Source of the DNA: Verrucomicrobiota bacterium
GTDB taxonomy: Bacteria; Verrucomicrobiota; Verrucomicrobiia; Limisphaerales; UBA1319
DNA length: 64,000 nucleotides
NCBI GenBank assembly: GCA_022711435.1
Contig: JAKLFB010000025.1
Span: 1-64,000, forward strand
Reading direction: 5' to 3'
Shown here: one piece after another, positions 43,524-51,236 of the stretch
Layout: every line of letters starts with the position of its first letter
Position numbering within the stretch: position 1 is the stretch's first letter
Program-made: the position numbers and the translations under genes
Notes under the pieces: generated by a model
What the model was told of the DNA's origin: nothing
Seen by the model: only the letters and a program-made list of their open reading frames with translations
Databases searched by the model: none

Positions 43524-44896
43524 CCCGCCCTCCTCCGCACCTGTCGCCTCCGGCCCATCCGCGGATCCTGATTGTCGACGACGACCCCGGCCAGCGCAGC
43601 CTCCTGGAGTCCTTCCTCCGCGGCCAGGGGTTCGACACGCTCCTGGCCACCCACGGCGAGTCCGCCCTCGATCTCCTCCAGCGCGAGCCCGTCCACCTCA
43701 TGATCTCCGACGTCCGCATGCCCGGCATCAGCGGGCTGGAAACCCTCCGCCGCGCCCGCCAGGAACACGCCACCCTCCCCGTCCTCCTCGTCACCGCCTA
43801 CGCCGATGTGCGCGACGCCGTCGGCGCCATGCGCGACGGCGCCGTCGATTACCTCGTCAAGCCCATCGACCTCGACGAGCTCCTCGCCCTCGTCCGAACC
43901 GCCCTCGGCCTCGATCTCAGCCCTCCCCCCCTCGTCGCCGAATCCAAACAGATCCCGCCGCACATCGTCGCCGCCAGCCCCGCCACCCGCGCCGTGTTCC
44001 GCGACGCCGCCCTCGTCGCCGATTCCGACAGCCGCATCCTCATCTCCGGCGAAAGCGGCGCCGGCAAGGAGGTCGTCGCCGACCTCATCCACCAGTGGAG
44101 CCGCCGATCGGCCGGGCCCCTCGTTAAAATCAACTGCGCCGCCATCCCCGAGACGCTCCTCGAAAGCGAGCTCTTCGGCCACGAAAAGGGCGCGTTCACC
44201 GGCGCCCTCGCGCCCCGCATCGGACGGTTCGAGGAAGCCCACGACGGCACGATCCTCCTGGATGAAATCGCCGAGCTCTCGCCGGCCCTCCAGGCCAAGC
44301 TCCTCCGCATCACCCAGGACGGCACCTTCCAGCGCATCGGCAACAACCGGGACCGCCTCACCAACGCCCGCATCCTCGCCGCCACCAACCGCGACCTCGA
44401 GCTCGAAGTCCAGCAAGGCCGGTTCCGACAGGACCTCTTCTTCCGTCTCAACGTCATGGAGATCCGCGTCCCCCCCCTCCACGAGCGCCGCGAGGACATC
44501 ATCCCCCTTGCCAGCCTCTTCATCGCCGAGTTCGCCCAGGGCAAAGCCCGCCTCTCCCCGGCCGTCGTCACCCTCCTCGAACGCTACCGCTGGCCCGGCA
44601 ATGTCCGCGAGCTCCGCAATGCCATGGAACGAGCCACCCTCCTCGCCCGCGGCGAGCTCATCCTTCCCGATCACCTCCCCGCTCGCATCCTCCAATCCGT
44701 CCCCAATGCGGCCCCCGATCCCGCCGCCGAGTCGGCCCGACTCGAGGACATCGAGCGCCACGCCATTCTCCAGGCCCTCCGCGCCAACCATTTCAACCGC
44801 ACCGAAACCGCCCGCGCCCTCGGCATCAGCCGCCGCGCCCTCCTCTACAAGCTCCAGAACCTCAAAGGCCTCGGCTTCGAGATCGACGCGCCCTGA
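43520..44896 (+). CDS. NtrC-family sigma54-dependent response regulator
   Basis: The 458-residue protein starts at 43520. The receiver has the acidic pair in ILIVDDDPG, phosphoacceptor Asp in LMISDVRMPG and the conserved Lys in YLVKPID. The AAA+ domain has Walker A (GESGAGKE), the sigma54-contacting GAFTGA loop, and Walker B (ILLDEIAEL). A C-terminal Fis-type HTH is seen at NRTETARALGISRRALLYKL. It should activate sigma54 promoters on phosphorylation by the coupled kinase. Targets are unknown; no clear -24/-12 (GG-N10-GC) site was identified ahead of gspE. Confidence 0.94.
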   Translation: MTRPPPHLSPPAHPRILIVDDDPGQRSLLESFLRGQGFDTLLATHGESALDLLQREPVHLMISDVRMPGISGLETLRRARQEHATLPVLLVTAYADVRDAVGAMRDGAVDYLVKPIDLDELLALVRTALGLDLSPPPLVAESKQIPPHIVAASPATRAVFRDAALVADSDSRILISGESGAGKEVVADLIHQWSRRSAGPLVKINCAAIPETLLESELFGHEKGAFTGALAPRIGRFEEAHDGTILLDEIAELSPALQAKLLRITQDGTFQRIGNNRDRLTNARILAATNRDLELEVQQGRFRQDLFFRLNVMEIRVPPLHERREDIIPLASLFIAEFAQGKARLSPAVVTLLERYRWPGNVRELRNAMERATLLARGELILPDHLPARILQSVPNAAPDPAAESARLEDIERHAILQALRANHFNRTETARALGISRRALLYKLQNLKGLGFEIDAP

Positions 44897-44976
44897 CGCA
44901 TCCGCCCCCCCCGCGCCGCCGCCCGCCAAATCCTGGCCTGATTCGGCGCTTGCCTCGATGGCTCTCCATTCACGGC

Positions 44977-45140
44977 CGTGGTGAAAATGCTAACCAGTCC
45001 TTTCACCACCGAGAGCACTGAGAACACCGAGATTGATCCGGGAATTCAAGCCATCCCATTCCCCTCCCCCTCCGTGTCCTCCGTGACCTCTGTGGTAAAA
45101 AAGCTCACCAGTTCCTCACCACCGAGACCGCTGAGACATT
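44977..45140. repeat. Degenerate ACCACCGAG-type intergenic repeats
   Basis: Two direct copies share the pattern GTGGT-AAAA-GCT-ACCAGT then CACCACCGAGA (about 44979-45031 and 45090-45138). Between them lies a block of opposite polarity, CTCCGTGTCCTCCGTGACCT followed by CTGTGGTA. A short related block, CTCTGTTCTCCGTGGTGA, lies near 52470-52487. Such CACCGAG/CTCTGTGGT repeats are frequent in intergenic DNA of PVC genomes. No coding function is seen. Confidence 0.6.
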
Positions 45141-45144
45141 CGGC

Positions 45145-48100
45145 TTATCGGGCCGGCGAGACCGCCCGATAAAACCTCTGGATCATAACACCGGCCTCCT
45201 CATCCACAAACGGCATGACAGCATTCGTGCCCGGGAAATTCGTCAAAACCTGCCATTGACTCAAATCCGGCGATACCTCGACCGTATAGGTCCGGCCCAC
45301 CGGTCCGATCAACCGTCCTTCGAGCGCTCCTCCCAGTCCAATGGCCATCACCTCGAGCCGGAACGAGTCATCCCATCCCGGATCGGAACCGCTCAAATAC
45401 TCCTGCAAGTTGCTCAGGCCATCCATATCGGGATCCCCTGCTCCATCGTTCGGGTCCTCGGGGTCGAGGCCAAACTGGTTTTCCCATCCGTCCGCCATGC
45501 CATCCCAATCGTTGTCCGCCGACCGTCCGTCCTCCATGAACCGACTCGATAGCGCCATGTCTGAGCTGGCGCCCTGACGATCCACCGCCACAAGAGCGTA
45601 TCGGATGAACTGGCCGGCTTCGATCGCGGGCGCCGACTCGATGAACATCTCGCTGCCCGCGGACACTTCCGCGGCTTTCGACCATTCCCCGCCCGGCCGA
45701 ATCGCACGCAGCACGTCGTACCGGACCACATCGCGATCGTTGTAGCCGTCGTCTTCGGACAAGGTCCACATCAGTTGGGCGGCGCCATTAGTCCCGAACC
45801 GCACAGCGACGGCGGCAGCCGGCTGGGGCGGCCCCTCGACCGTCGTCACCGGCGCGACTGGCGCCAGCGGGCTTTCATTGCCGGCGCCATCCACAGCCGA
45901 GATCGCCAGATGGTAGATCTGATTGACTTCGAGCCCGCGGAGGACCGTGTTCGTCCCCACGGCGGCCACTGGCGACGGCGATCCTTCCACCGCGGCGGTC
46001 CCATCCCACGGAGGGCCTGCCTGCCCAGCCCGGTAATACACCCGGTAACCAGCGACATCGCTCTCGATGCTCGTTGACCAGGAGAGCCAGATCCGGCTTT
46101 GGCCGGCGATCGCGACGATATTGGAGGGCGCAGCGGGCGCCTGCTCATCCCACAGCGCAATCGCCAAGTCGCCTCGGGCATCGCCCGCAACGCTTTCCAC
46201 CCGGACCATCGCGGATCTGCCGCCCAACGGCGCGCGGACCGAAAACTCGATCGCCGCATTCGTCGCCGCCAACTGGACGCCCGGCCAATCCGGTCGAACA
46301 TCGTTGTCGATCACCTCGACTCCTTCCGCCGCCACCGTATACAGCCAGGGGCCCGACGCGGGCGTCCCCGTGTTCAAGACCAGGTTCGACACGCTGATCG
46401 TCATGGTAGTTTGGCCATCGGCAGGCAAGCGGTCGCCCCCCGGACGCAGAACCAGGCCGCCGGACGGCATCGGGGGCGCCAAGGCAAACGTCCCCAGGTT
46501 CGTCACCATCACGGTCACGGCGTTCGCATTCGTATCGACTGTCCCGCCAATGAATTCCCACCGGTTGGCGCCATCGGGCAAGCGATACACCCGCAAGGTC
46601 GATTCCTCCAAGCCCGACGCATCCGCATCCGTATAGCTCAACGCCAACTCGGCCGGCTCATTCAGCGTGTTGGTGCTGGCGAACCGGTAAATCCCGCTGA
46701 TGCCATACACATAATTGCCTGCGCCTATCGCTGGCAGATACCCGTCGTCCACCGGTTCTGGAGGTGCGCTCATCAGGACCAACCCCTGGACCGGTTGTTC
46801 CGGCCGAAACCACTGGGACTCGATGATCGCCCCCGCGGCCATCGTGGCTGGGTTTAGCTTGAGCACACCCTTGGCCACTCCGGAGCCGATCTCGACGATC
46901 GTCTCGCCAACTTCTTTGACCGCGTCAACAGCCTCATGCAAGAGATCCTTGAACACGCTGGCGGCATTGATGGCCCACCGGGCTTCGAGTTCGAGGATGC
47001 TTTGATTTGGAAACGAGGCATCCGTCATGCCCGGATAGGCCTCGAGTGCCATCCGCTTGTAGCGCCAGATCCGGCCTTTCTCGTTGACCATCTCCGCGCC
47101 TCGCTCGATCCCGCCCTCGATACTGATCCCCAGGGCGGCCACCGCCGGATCCAGCTTGAAACCCAAGTCGACCGAAAGTTCGTCCGCCGCATAAACCGAC
47201 CGATTGTAATCAAGGCTTGTTCCATCGTTGAATGCGCTTGCTAGAACTGCTGCCGTCATTGCCGCCGGTTGGTCGGTGCCAAATACAGTTCCTTGGAGAT
47301 CGCCGCTTGTCATCAGATCCCAGATAGGCGCTTCGACGCTCAACCGCTCGAGCGCTCCTTCATCCGGAAGGGCAAATGACAGTTTCTCACCCCACTCGAC
47401 TCGCCGACCGGCATCGAGCGCGGCCCCCACGTAGAACTTCTGATAAAGCTTCAATTTCGGGCTATCGCTGGTGCCCAGTGTTACCGATTGGTCCAACTCA
47501 ACCCGGCGCAATCGCAGGCTGCGATAATCCGAAACCAGACTGCCACGGAATTGCGTATCACGGCCAACATCGAACAACGAAAGTTGCAGATCTTTCGATT
47601 TCTTCTTGGTCCCAAATGCGGCGCCGACTGACAACGCCGCCTGGCCGCGGGTGGCTAATCCCACGGAAATCCTGGAATGCGCGGGGGCCAGATACCGTTC
47701 TTCATATCCAGCCAGCATTGCGCGTTCACCCGATGCTTCACCGACCAATCCTACCCGGGTTTTCTTTCCCGCTTTCATACCCACCATAAAGCCTCCTTCG
47801 ACGTAACTCCCCAACCGGACTTCACCCCCAGCCGCCTCCAAGTGCGTATCCAGAAACATCGGTTCGATTGTCGTCCGCAAAAAGTTGAATAAGGGCATCG
47901 CCGGGCCCGTTCCCAACATCAGCTCATCCCCTAGCGCCACGTACAGTTTCATCGCGTTCTCGCTTGCCGACGTCGATTCCGGATCAAACCTGTATGCCGA
48001 CCATAGATCAGCCGACACCAAACCGCCCGCTCCTATTTCCCCGGTGGCGCCTGCCACGATTTTCACTCCCGCCCCAGCTTCGACTCCCACCTTGATCTCG

Positions 48101-49182
48101 ACCTCGCGCTGACGCGTGATGGTTTCATGATCGGCAATCCCCGACGCCAGCGTGCGCCGGACTACGGTCTCGAACGCGCCTTTCCCGCCAACTTGAAGGA
48201 CCGTCACTTTGCCGCTGACGCCGCCGCCGACCTTGTGTTTCCAGACCTGATCGTATTCGGATGCGATCCTTCGAACACTAAAACCGACGCCCGTATCCTG
48301 GCCGCTGATGGTGATGTTGAATTGCCGTTCGTCACCTGTTTGGCTCCCCACAAAATCGGCGGGAACAGCAACTCGCACCAGTCCGTCCCCATCGGCAACG
48401 CCCGGGGTCCTTCCGGCCCAATCATGCGACCGTTCCTCGACCTGCGGAACCCAGATGCCGTCGGATCGACGCACCTGAACAACCTGTCCACCGGCTGGCC
48501 GGCCCGCGCTGTCCACCACTCGATAATACCGATATGCAATGCCGTTCGGGCCGACCTCCGATACCCCCGGGTTGACATCCGGATCCAACCGCACCAACGC
48601 CAAACCGGACCTCAGCGGTGTCAGGACAATATCGCCGAGGTTCAGGATGCTCGAGGTCACCCGAACGCCGTCGATCCGCTTCCCGAGAAAACCAGGCGCG
48701 CCGATCCAGAGAACATATCCCGAACCGGCCGGGATCCCCGTCCATTCAAACCCACCGTCCGCGGCCGTCTGAGCCGATCCTTCCTGTCCTTCGATCGTGA
48801 CCTCGGCGCCTGCAATCGGCTGCTGGGCAGCCAGGACTCGCCCCCTGATCCCGCCAATCCCTTGCGCGAGGGTATTGATCGTGAACAAGCCCGATTCCGT
48901 TACTGCTGCCGCCCGCAACTCGCGCGTGTTGATCACGAACAACACCGACTCAGCCTCGACGATAAAACCCTCAGGCATCCCCGGCCCCGCCGCCGATCGC
49001 GTGTCAATCGAGAACAACTCGGACTCGACCTGGACCATAAACGATGGCGACCCCTGGCTTGCCATGCCCCACAGACAGATCGCCCCGAGAAAAGCCAGCA
49101 ACCTGGCCGCCCGCGGGATGCGCCCGAATCCACACAATCCCCATCCGCCATTGTCCCGGTCAGCTCCAGGTCTGTCTTTCAT
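45145..49182 (-). CDS. Large secreted multidomain protein (CarboxypepD_reg, FN3, TSP3-like)
   Basis: The 1345-residue protein has a long N-terminal export signal (LLAFLGAICLWGMASQG). Three copies of an ExxLFxIxT motif follow (VESELFSIDTR, AESVLFVINTR, TESGLFTINT). Next come a carboxypeptidase-regulatory-like domain (GIRGRVLAAQQPIAGAEVTI), a long beta-rich central part, an Ig-like segment, and FN3 domains (PAAPSNIVAIAGQSRIWLSW, VAGYRVYYRAG). Near the end are TSP3-like aspartate repeats (DNDWDGMADGWENQFGLDPE, DPDMDGLSNLQEYLSGSDPG) and a final beta domain VEVSPDLSQW-F. It should be cell-surface or extracellular. Its start shares ATGA with the end of the RT frame upstream. Confidence 0.82.
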   Translation of the reverse strand: MKDRPGADRDNGGWGLCGFGRIPRAARLLAFLGAICLWGMASQGSPSFMVQVESELFSIDTRSAAGPGMPEGFIVEAESVLFVINTRELRAAAVTESGLFTINTLAQGIGGIRGRVLAAQQPIAGAEVTIEGQEGSAQTAADGGFEWTGIPAGSGYVLWIGAPGFLGKRIDGVRVTSSILNLGDIVLTPLRSGLALVRLDPDVNPGVSEVGPNGIAYRYYRVVDSAGRPAGGQVVQVRRSDGIWVPQVEERSHDWAGRTPGVADGDGLVRVAVPADFVGSQTGDERQFNITISGQDTGVGFSVRRIASEYDQVWKHKVGGGVSGKVTVLQVGGKGAFETVVRRTLASGIADHETITRQREVEIKVGVEAGAGVKIVAGATGEIGAGGLVSADLWSAYRFDPESTSASENAMKLYVALGDELMLGTGPAMPLFNFLRTTIEPMFLDTHLEAAGGEVRLGSYVEGGFMVGMKAGKKTRVGLVGEASGERAMLAGYEERYLAPAHSRISVGLATRGQAALSVGAAFGTKKKSKDLQLSLFDVGRDTQFRGSLVSDYRSLRLRRVELDQSVTLGTSDSPKLKLYQKFYVGAALDAGRRVEWGEKLSFALPDEGALERLSVEAPIWDLMTSGDLQGTVFGTDQPAAMTAAVLASAFNDGTSLDYNRSVYAADELSVDLGFKLDPAVAALGISIEGGIERGAEMVNEKGRIWRYKRMALEAYPGMTDASFPNQSILELEARWAINAASVFKDLLHEAVDAVKEVGETIVEIGSGVAKGVLKLNPATMAAGAIIESQWFRPEQPVQGLVLMSAPPEPVDDGYLPAIGAGNYVYGISGIYRFASTNTLNEPAELALSYTDADASGLEESTLRVYRLPDGANRWEFIGGTVDTNANAVTVMVTNLGTFALAPPMPSGGLVLRPGGDRLPADGQTTMTISVSNLVLNTGTPASGPWLYTVAAEGVEVIDNDVRPDWPGVQLAATNAAIEFSVRAPLGGRSAMVRVESVAGDARGDLAIALWDEQAPAAPSNIVAIAGQSRIWLSWSTSIESDVAGYRVYYRAGQAGPPWDGTAAVEGSPSPVAAVGTNTVLRGLEVNQIYHLAISAVDGAGNESPLAPVAPVTTVEGPPQPAAAVAVRFGTNGAAQLMWTLSEDDGYNDRDVVRYDVLRAIRPGGEWSKAAEVSAGSEMFIESAPAIEAGQFIRYALVAVDRQGASSDMALSSRFMEDGRSADNDWDGMADGWENQFGLDPEDPNDGAGDPDMDGLSNLQEYLSGSDPGWDDSFRLEVMAIGLGGALEGRLIGPVGRTYTVEVSPDLSQWQVLTNFPGTNAVMPFVDEEAGVMIQRFYRAVSPAR

Positions 49183-50654
49183 ATTCGATCCCCTTCATCA
49201 CCTCCTGCGCTTCGTGGCGAAAACCCTGATGCCCACCCACCGCGTGAGGGCACGCGGCGTGCTACATCGCCAGCGCCCGCACCCGTGTAGACCGGGTCCC
49301 CCGACGCGGCGTTTGCAGCCATGCCTTCAAACCCGCTGCGTGAGGGCACGCGGCCTGCCATGGCCTCATTCTGTTCGATGGAAACAACGAACCGCCCGGA
49401 GCGTTCGCACGCAGTGCTACCAGCGCCGGGCGGTTCTACCGGCGATTTGCCGCCAGCCTCGAAAAGACCGGCGGACAGGACGGCGGCCGGTTCAGTTCCT
49501 TGTGCCATCCGGCCTTGATCTGAGCTAGGACGACCCGGAATCCGATGTTGTTGTTGCGATTGTCCGGATTGTTGTTGTTCCGGTTCGCCGACCGGCAGTT
49601 CTGCGGATTGTTGTTCCAGCTCCCGCCGCGGATCACCCGGTTCGAGCCCCTTTGGCCACCGCCCTAAATCGTCCAATACCTGATTACGAAATCTCCATGA
49701 GCGCACTTGCCGGACAAATCCCAGCAAAGCCGCCGCATGCTTCTGGCCCTCGAGGTCCGACCACACGCCCAAACGCATTCTTCCTTCACAAAAGGCCATC
49801 CTTCTTCGAAACCGCCGCCGGCTGCGGCGGTTCAGCGTCGAGTATCCCGGCCAAACCCGGCACCCCAGAAAATCCATGCCCGCCCGGCACCGATTGATCA
49901 CGGGGAAATCCTTGGCCGCCAAATCCAAAGACGAGGCCAGGAAATCCTCGATCCTCAATTGAGCTTCCTTCAATTCACCGATCGAGGCTCCCCATACGCC
50001 AAAGTCGTCCATGTAACGCACATACCCGCCAAACCGCATCGCTTCCTTGATCCAGCGATCCAGCGGATCCAGGTAAAAATTCGCGAAGAATTGCGATGTC
50101 AGACTCCCGATTGGCACTCCCTTGCCTGGTTGTGTCTGGTGTGTTCCGAGCAACCGCGCAAACCATTCGAGCAACCACCGGTCCTTGAATCGCCGTTCCA
50201 GGCGCGCCAAGAGCCGGTCATGCGGGATGCTGTCGAAGTATTTGCGAATATCCAGCTTCAGGAAAAACTTGTTGCAGGCCGCGAATCCTTCCGCTCGCCG
50301 AACCGCCGCCCATTGGCCCTTGCCCCGCCGGCACGCAAACGTATCGGCAATCAGCCACCGGTCAAACAGCGGTTCGCATACACGGATAATGGCGTGGTGC
50401 AGCACGCGTTCGCCGAACGCGGGTGCGTGGATCAGCCTTCGCTTCGGATCGTGCACCACAAACCGCTGGTAATTGCCCACTGGATAATCGCCCTCGAGCA
50501 TTCCATCCCTCAGCATCCGCAATTCTATGTCGAGCCCGGCTTGGTACCGGCGCACGTCGGCATCGTCGTGCTTTCCTCGCGCAGCCTTCCAAAACGCCCA
50601 ACGCAGATTCTCAGGATCCGTGATGGCCGCCTTCAGATTGCCCACTCTTTTCAT
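49179..50654 (-). CDS. DGR reverse transcriptase
   Basis: From the ATG at 50654 the frame has 491 residues. The RT core occupies about residues 30-330: motif A FFLKLDIRKYFDSI (Asp135), the DGR-specific motif IGSLTSQ (182-188, the IGxxxSQ signature) and the active site YMDD (214-217). This distinguishes it from group II intron and retron RTs. It copies TR RNA with adenine-specific errors into cDNA that replaces VR. The start overlaps the HRDC gene end by 44 bp. Residues 336 onward are translated from the template repeat and then from repeat-rich DNA, so the functional protein may end earlier or the tail may be unstructured. Confidence 0.93.
   Translation of the reverse strand: MKRVGNLKAAITDPENLRWAFWKAARGKHDDADVRRYQAGLDIELRMLRDGMLEGDYPVGNYQRFVVHDPKRRLIHAPAFGERVLHHAIIRVCEPLFDRWLIADTFACRRGKGQWAAVRRAEGFAACNKFFLKLDIRKYFDSIPHDRLLARLERRFKDRWLLEWFARLLGTHQTQPGKGVPIGSLTSQFFANFYLDPLDRWIKEAMRFGGYVRYMDDFGVWGASIGELKEAQLRIEDFLASSLDLAAKDFPVINRCRAGMDFLGCRVWPGYSTLNRRSRRRFRRRMAFCEGRMRLGVWSDLEGQKHAAALLGFVRQVRSWRFRNQVLDDLGRWPKGLEPGDPRRELEQQSAELPVGEPEQQQSGQSQQQHRIPGRPSSDQGRMAQGTEPAAVLSAGLFEAGGKSPVEPPGAGSTACERSGRFVVSIEQNEAMAGRVPSRSGFEGMAANAASGDPVYTGAGAGDVARRVPSRGGWASGFSPRSAGGDEGDRI
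49242..49354. repeat. 17-bp direct repeats in the 3' part of the RT frame
   Basis: GCGTGAGGGCACGCGGC occurs at 49242-49258 and again at 49338-49354, 96 bp apart. It contains its own short inverted repeat (GCGTG/CACGC). Such GC-rich units are widespread intergenic repeats in related genomes, suggesting this stretch is really intergenic although the RT frame stays open through it. Confidence 0.6.
49389..49436. repeat. 11-bp inverted repeat downstream of the TR
   Basis: GAACCGCCCGG (49389-49399) pairs with CCGGGCGGTTC (49426-49436) around a 26-base loop. It lies about 90 bp beyond the TR end in transcription direction. It might end or protect the TR transcript, but there is no T-run. Confidence 0.45.
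49489..49524 (-). other. Hairpin next to the TR 3' end
   Basis: Immediately beyond the TR (in transcription direction) the arms CTCAGATC and GAACTGAA can pair with one central mismatch around an 18-base loop. The same sequence occurs near VR in the opposite orientation. DNA hairpins after VR promote retrohoming in the Bordetella phage DGR; here the one next to VR would be the functional counterpart. Confidence 0.6.
49525..49649 (-). repeat. DGR template repeat (TR), 125 bp
   Basis: On the minus strand the TR reads GGGCTCGAACCGGGTGATCC and ends TTCCGGGTCGTCCTAG. Its centre is rich in AAC codons; in the VR frame it reads GGSWNNNPQNCRSANR then NNNNPDNRNNNIGFRVVL. Mutagenic copying of adenines in AAC codons gives the widest amino-acid choice without stop codons, the typical TR design. 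It is 125 bp, the same length as the VR, and differs from it only at 17 adenines. It lies inside the RT open frame, in a different frame. Confidence 0.96.
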
Positions 50655-51108
50655 TGCTTTTCGGCCGTGCTGCCGCCCGGAGTGCATCGAGAAAGGCAGC
50701 GCCATATTTGGCCATTTTGGCCGGCCCAATCCCCTCGATGGCCTCGAGCGCGGAGGCGGTTGGCGCCTCCAGCCTCGCCATCCGCGCCAGTTGCTCGTTT
50801 GTGAAAACCGCATACGGCGGCACGGCTTCCTTGTCCGCCAGTTCCTTCCGCAGCAACCGTAATTTCGAAAACCGGATAAACTGATCCGGTGCAAGCACTT
50901 CCTTGTAATCGACCTTCACCTCGTACTTCAGGTTTCCCGTTTGAACGCCATCCAAATACTCGACGCAGAAAGTCCATAGCGATTGGCCTCCTTCTTCGAT
51001 CAAGCGCCTCTCGACCGCCAACACTTTATGGCTGCGCAAGAACCGGTTCATCCCCTCGATGGCCGACTGGCCATCGAGTACCGGCACTGTGAACACCTGG
51101 TATTGCAT
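50611..51108 (-). CDS. HRDC-domain DGR accessory protein
   Basis: The 165-residue protein starts at 51108. Residues about 1-75 form an uncharacterised beta-rich part (YQVFTVPVLDGQSAIEGMNR). Residues about 80-150 form an HRDC domain (LRLLRKELADKEAVPPYAVF, ending EAIEGIGPAKMAKYGAAFLD). HRDC domains bind nucleic acids in RecQ helicases. HRDC proteins are known to take the place of the Avd accessory protein in some DGRs. It lies between target and RT genes and overlaps the RT start, fitting a DGR cofactor. No Avd-like gene is present. Confidence 0.88.
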   Translation of the reverse strand: MQYQVFTVPVLDGQSAIEGMNRFLRSHKVLAVERRLIEEGGQSLWTFCVEYLDGVQTGNLKYEVKVDYKEVLAPDQFIRFSKLRLLRKELADKEAVPPYAVFTNEQLARMARLEAPTASALEAIEGIGPAKMAKYGAAFLDALRAAARPKSNEKSGQSEGGHHGS

Positions 51109-51204
51109 CCGTTTTTTATTTCGACTCGGCGGTGTTTTGCCCCTTCGCCGGAGGCTCGTCCCTCGCCTCCTTGCTCGGGGCACTCCACCGCCTCGAACCC
51201 CAAG

Positions 51205-51236
51205 CTCAGATCAAGACCGCTCTCAAGGAACTGAAC
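51205..51236 (-). other. Hairpin next to the VR 3' end, inverted relative to the TR copy
   Basis: Directly beyond the VR, arms related to TTCAGTTC and GATCTGAG can pair around a loop. On the plus strand it reads CTCAGATCAAGACCGCTCTC then AAGGAACTGAA, which is the reverse orientation of the block beside the TR. It includes the last codons and the stop of the target gene. This matches the position of the retrohoming hairpin downstream of VR in characterised DGRs. Confidence 0.6.

Noticed and set aside
49436..49636. 66-codon frame with NNN runs in the TR
   Set aside because: This is the TR read in the VR frame; the TR is a template, not an independent gene.
49179..50654. RT as a group II intron, retron or CRISPR-associated RT
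   Set aside because: No intron domains, no msr/msd-like structure and no CRISPR array or Cas1 nearby; TR/VR and the IGSLTSQ motif decide for a DGR.
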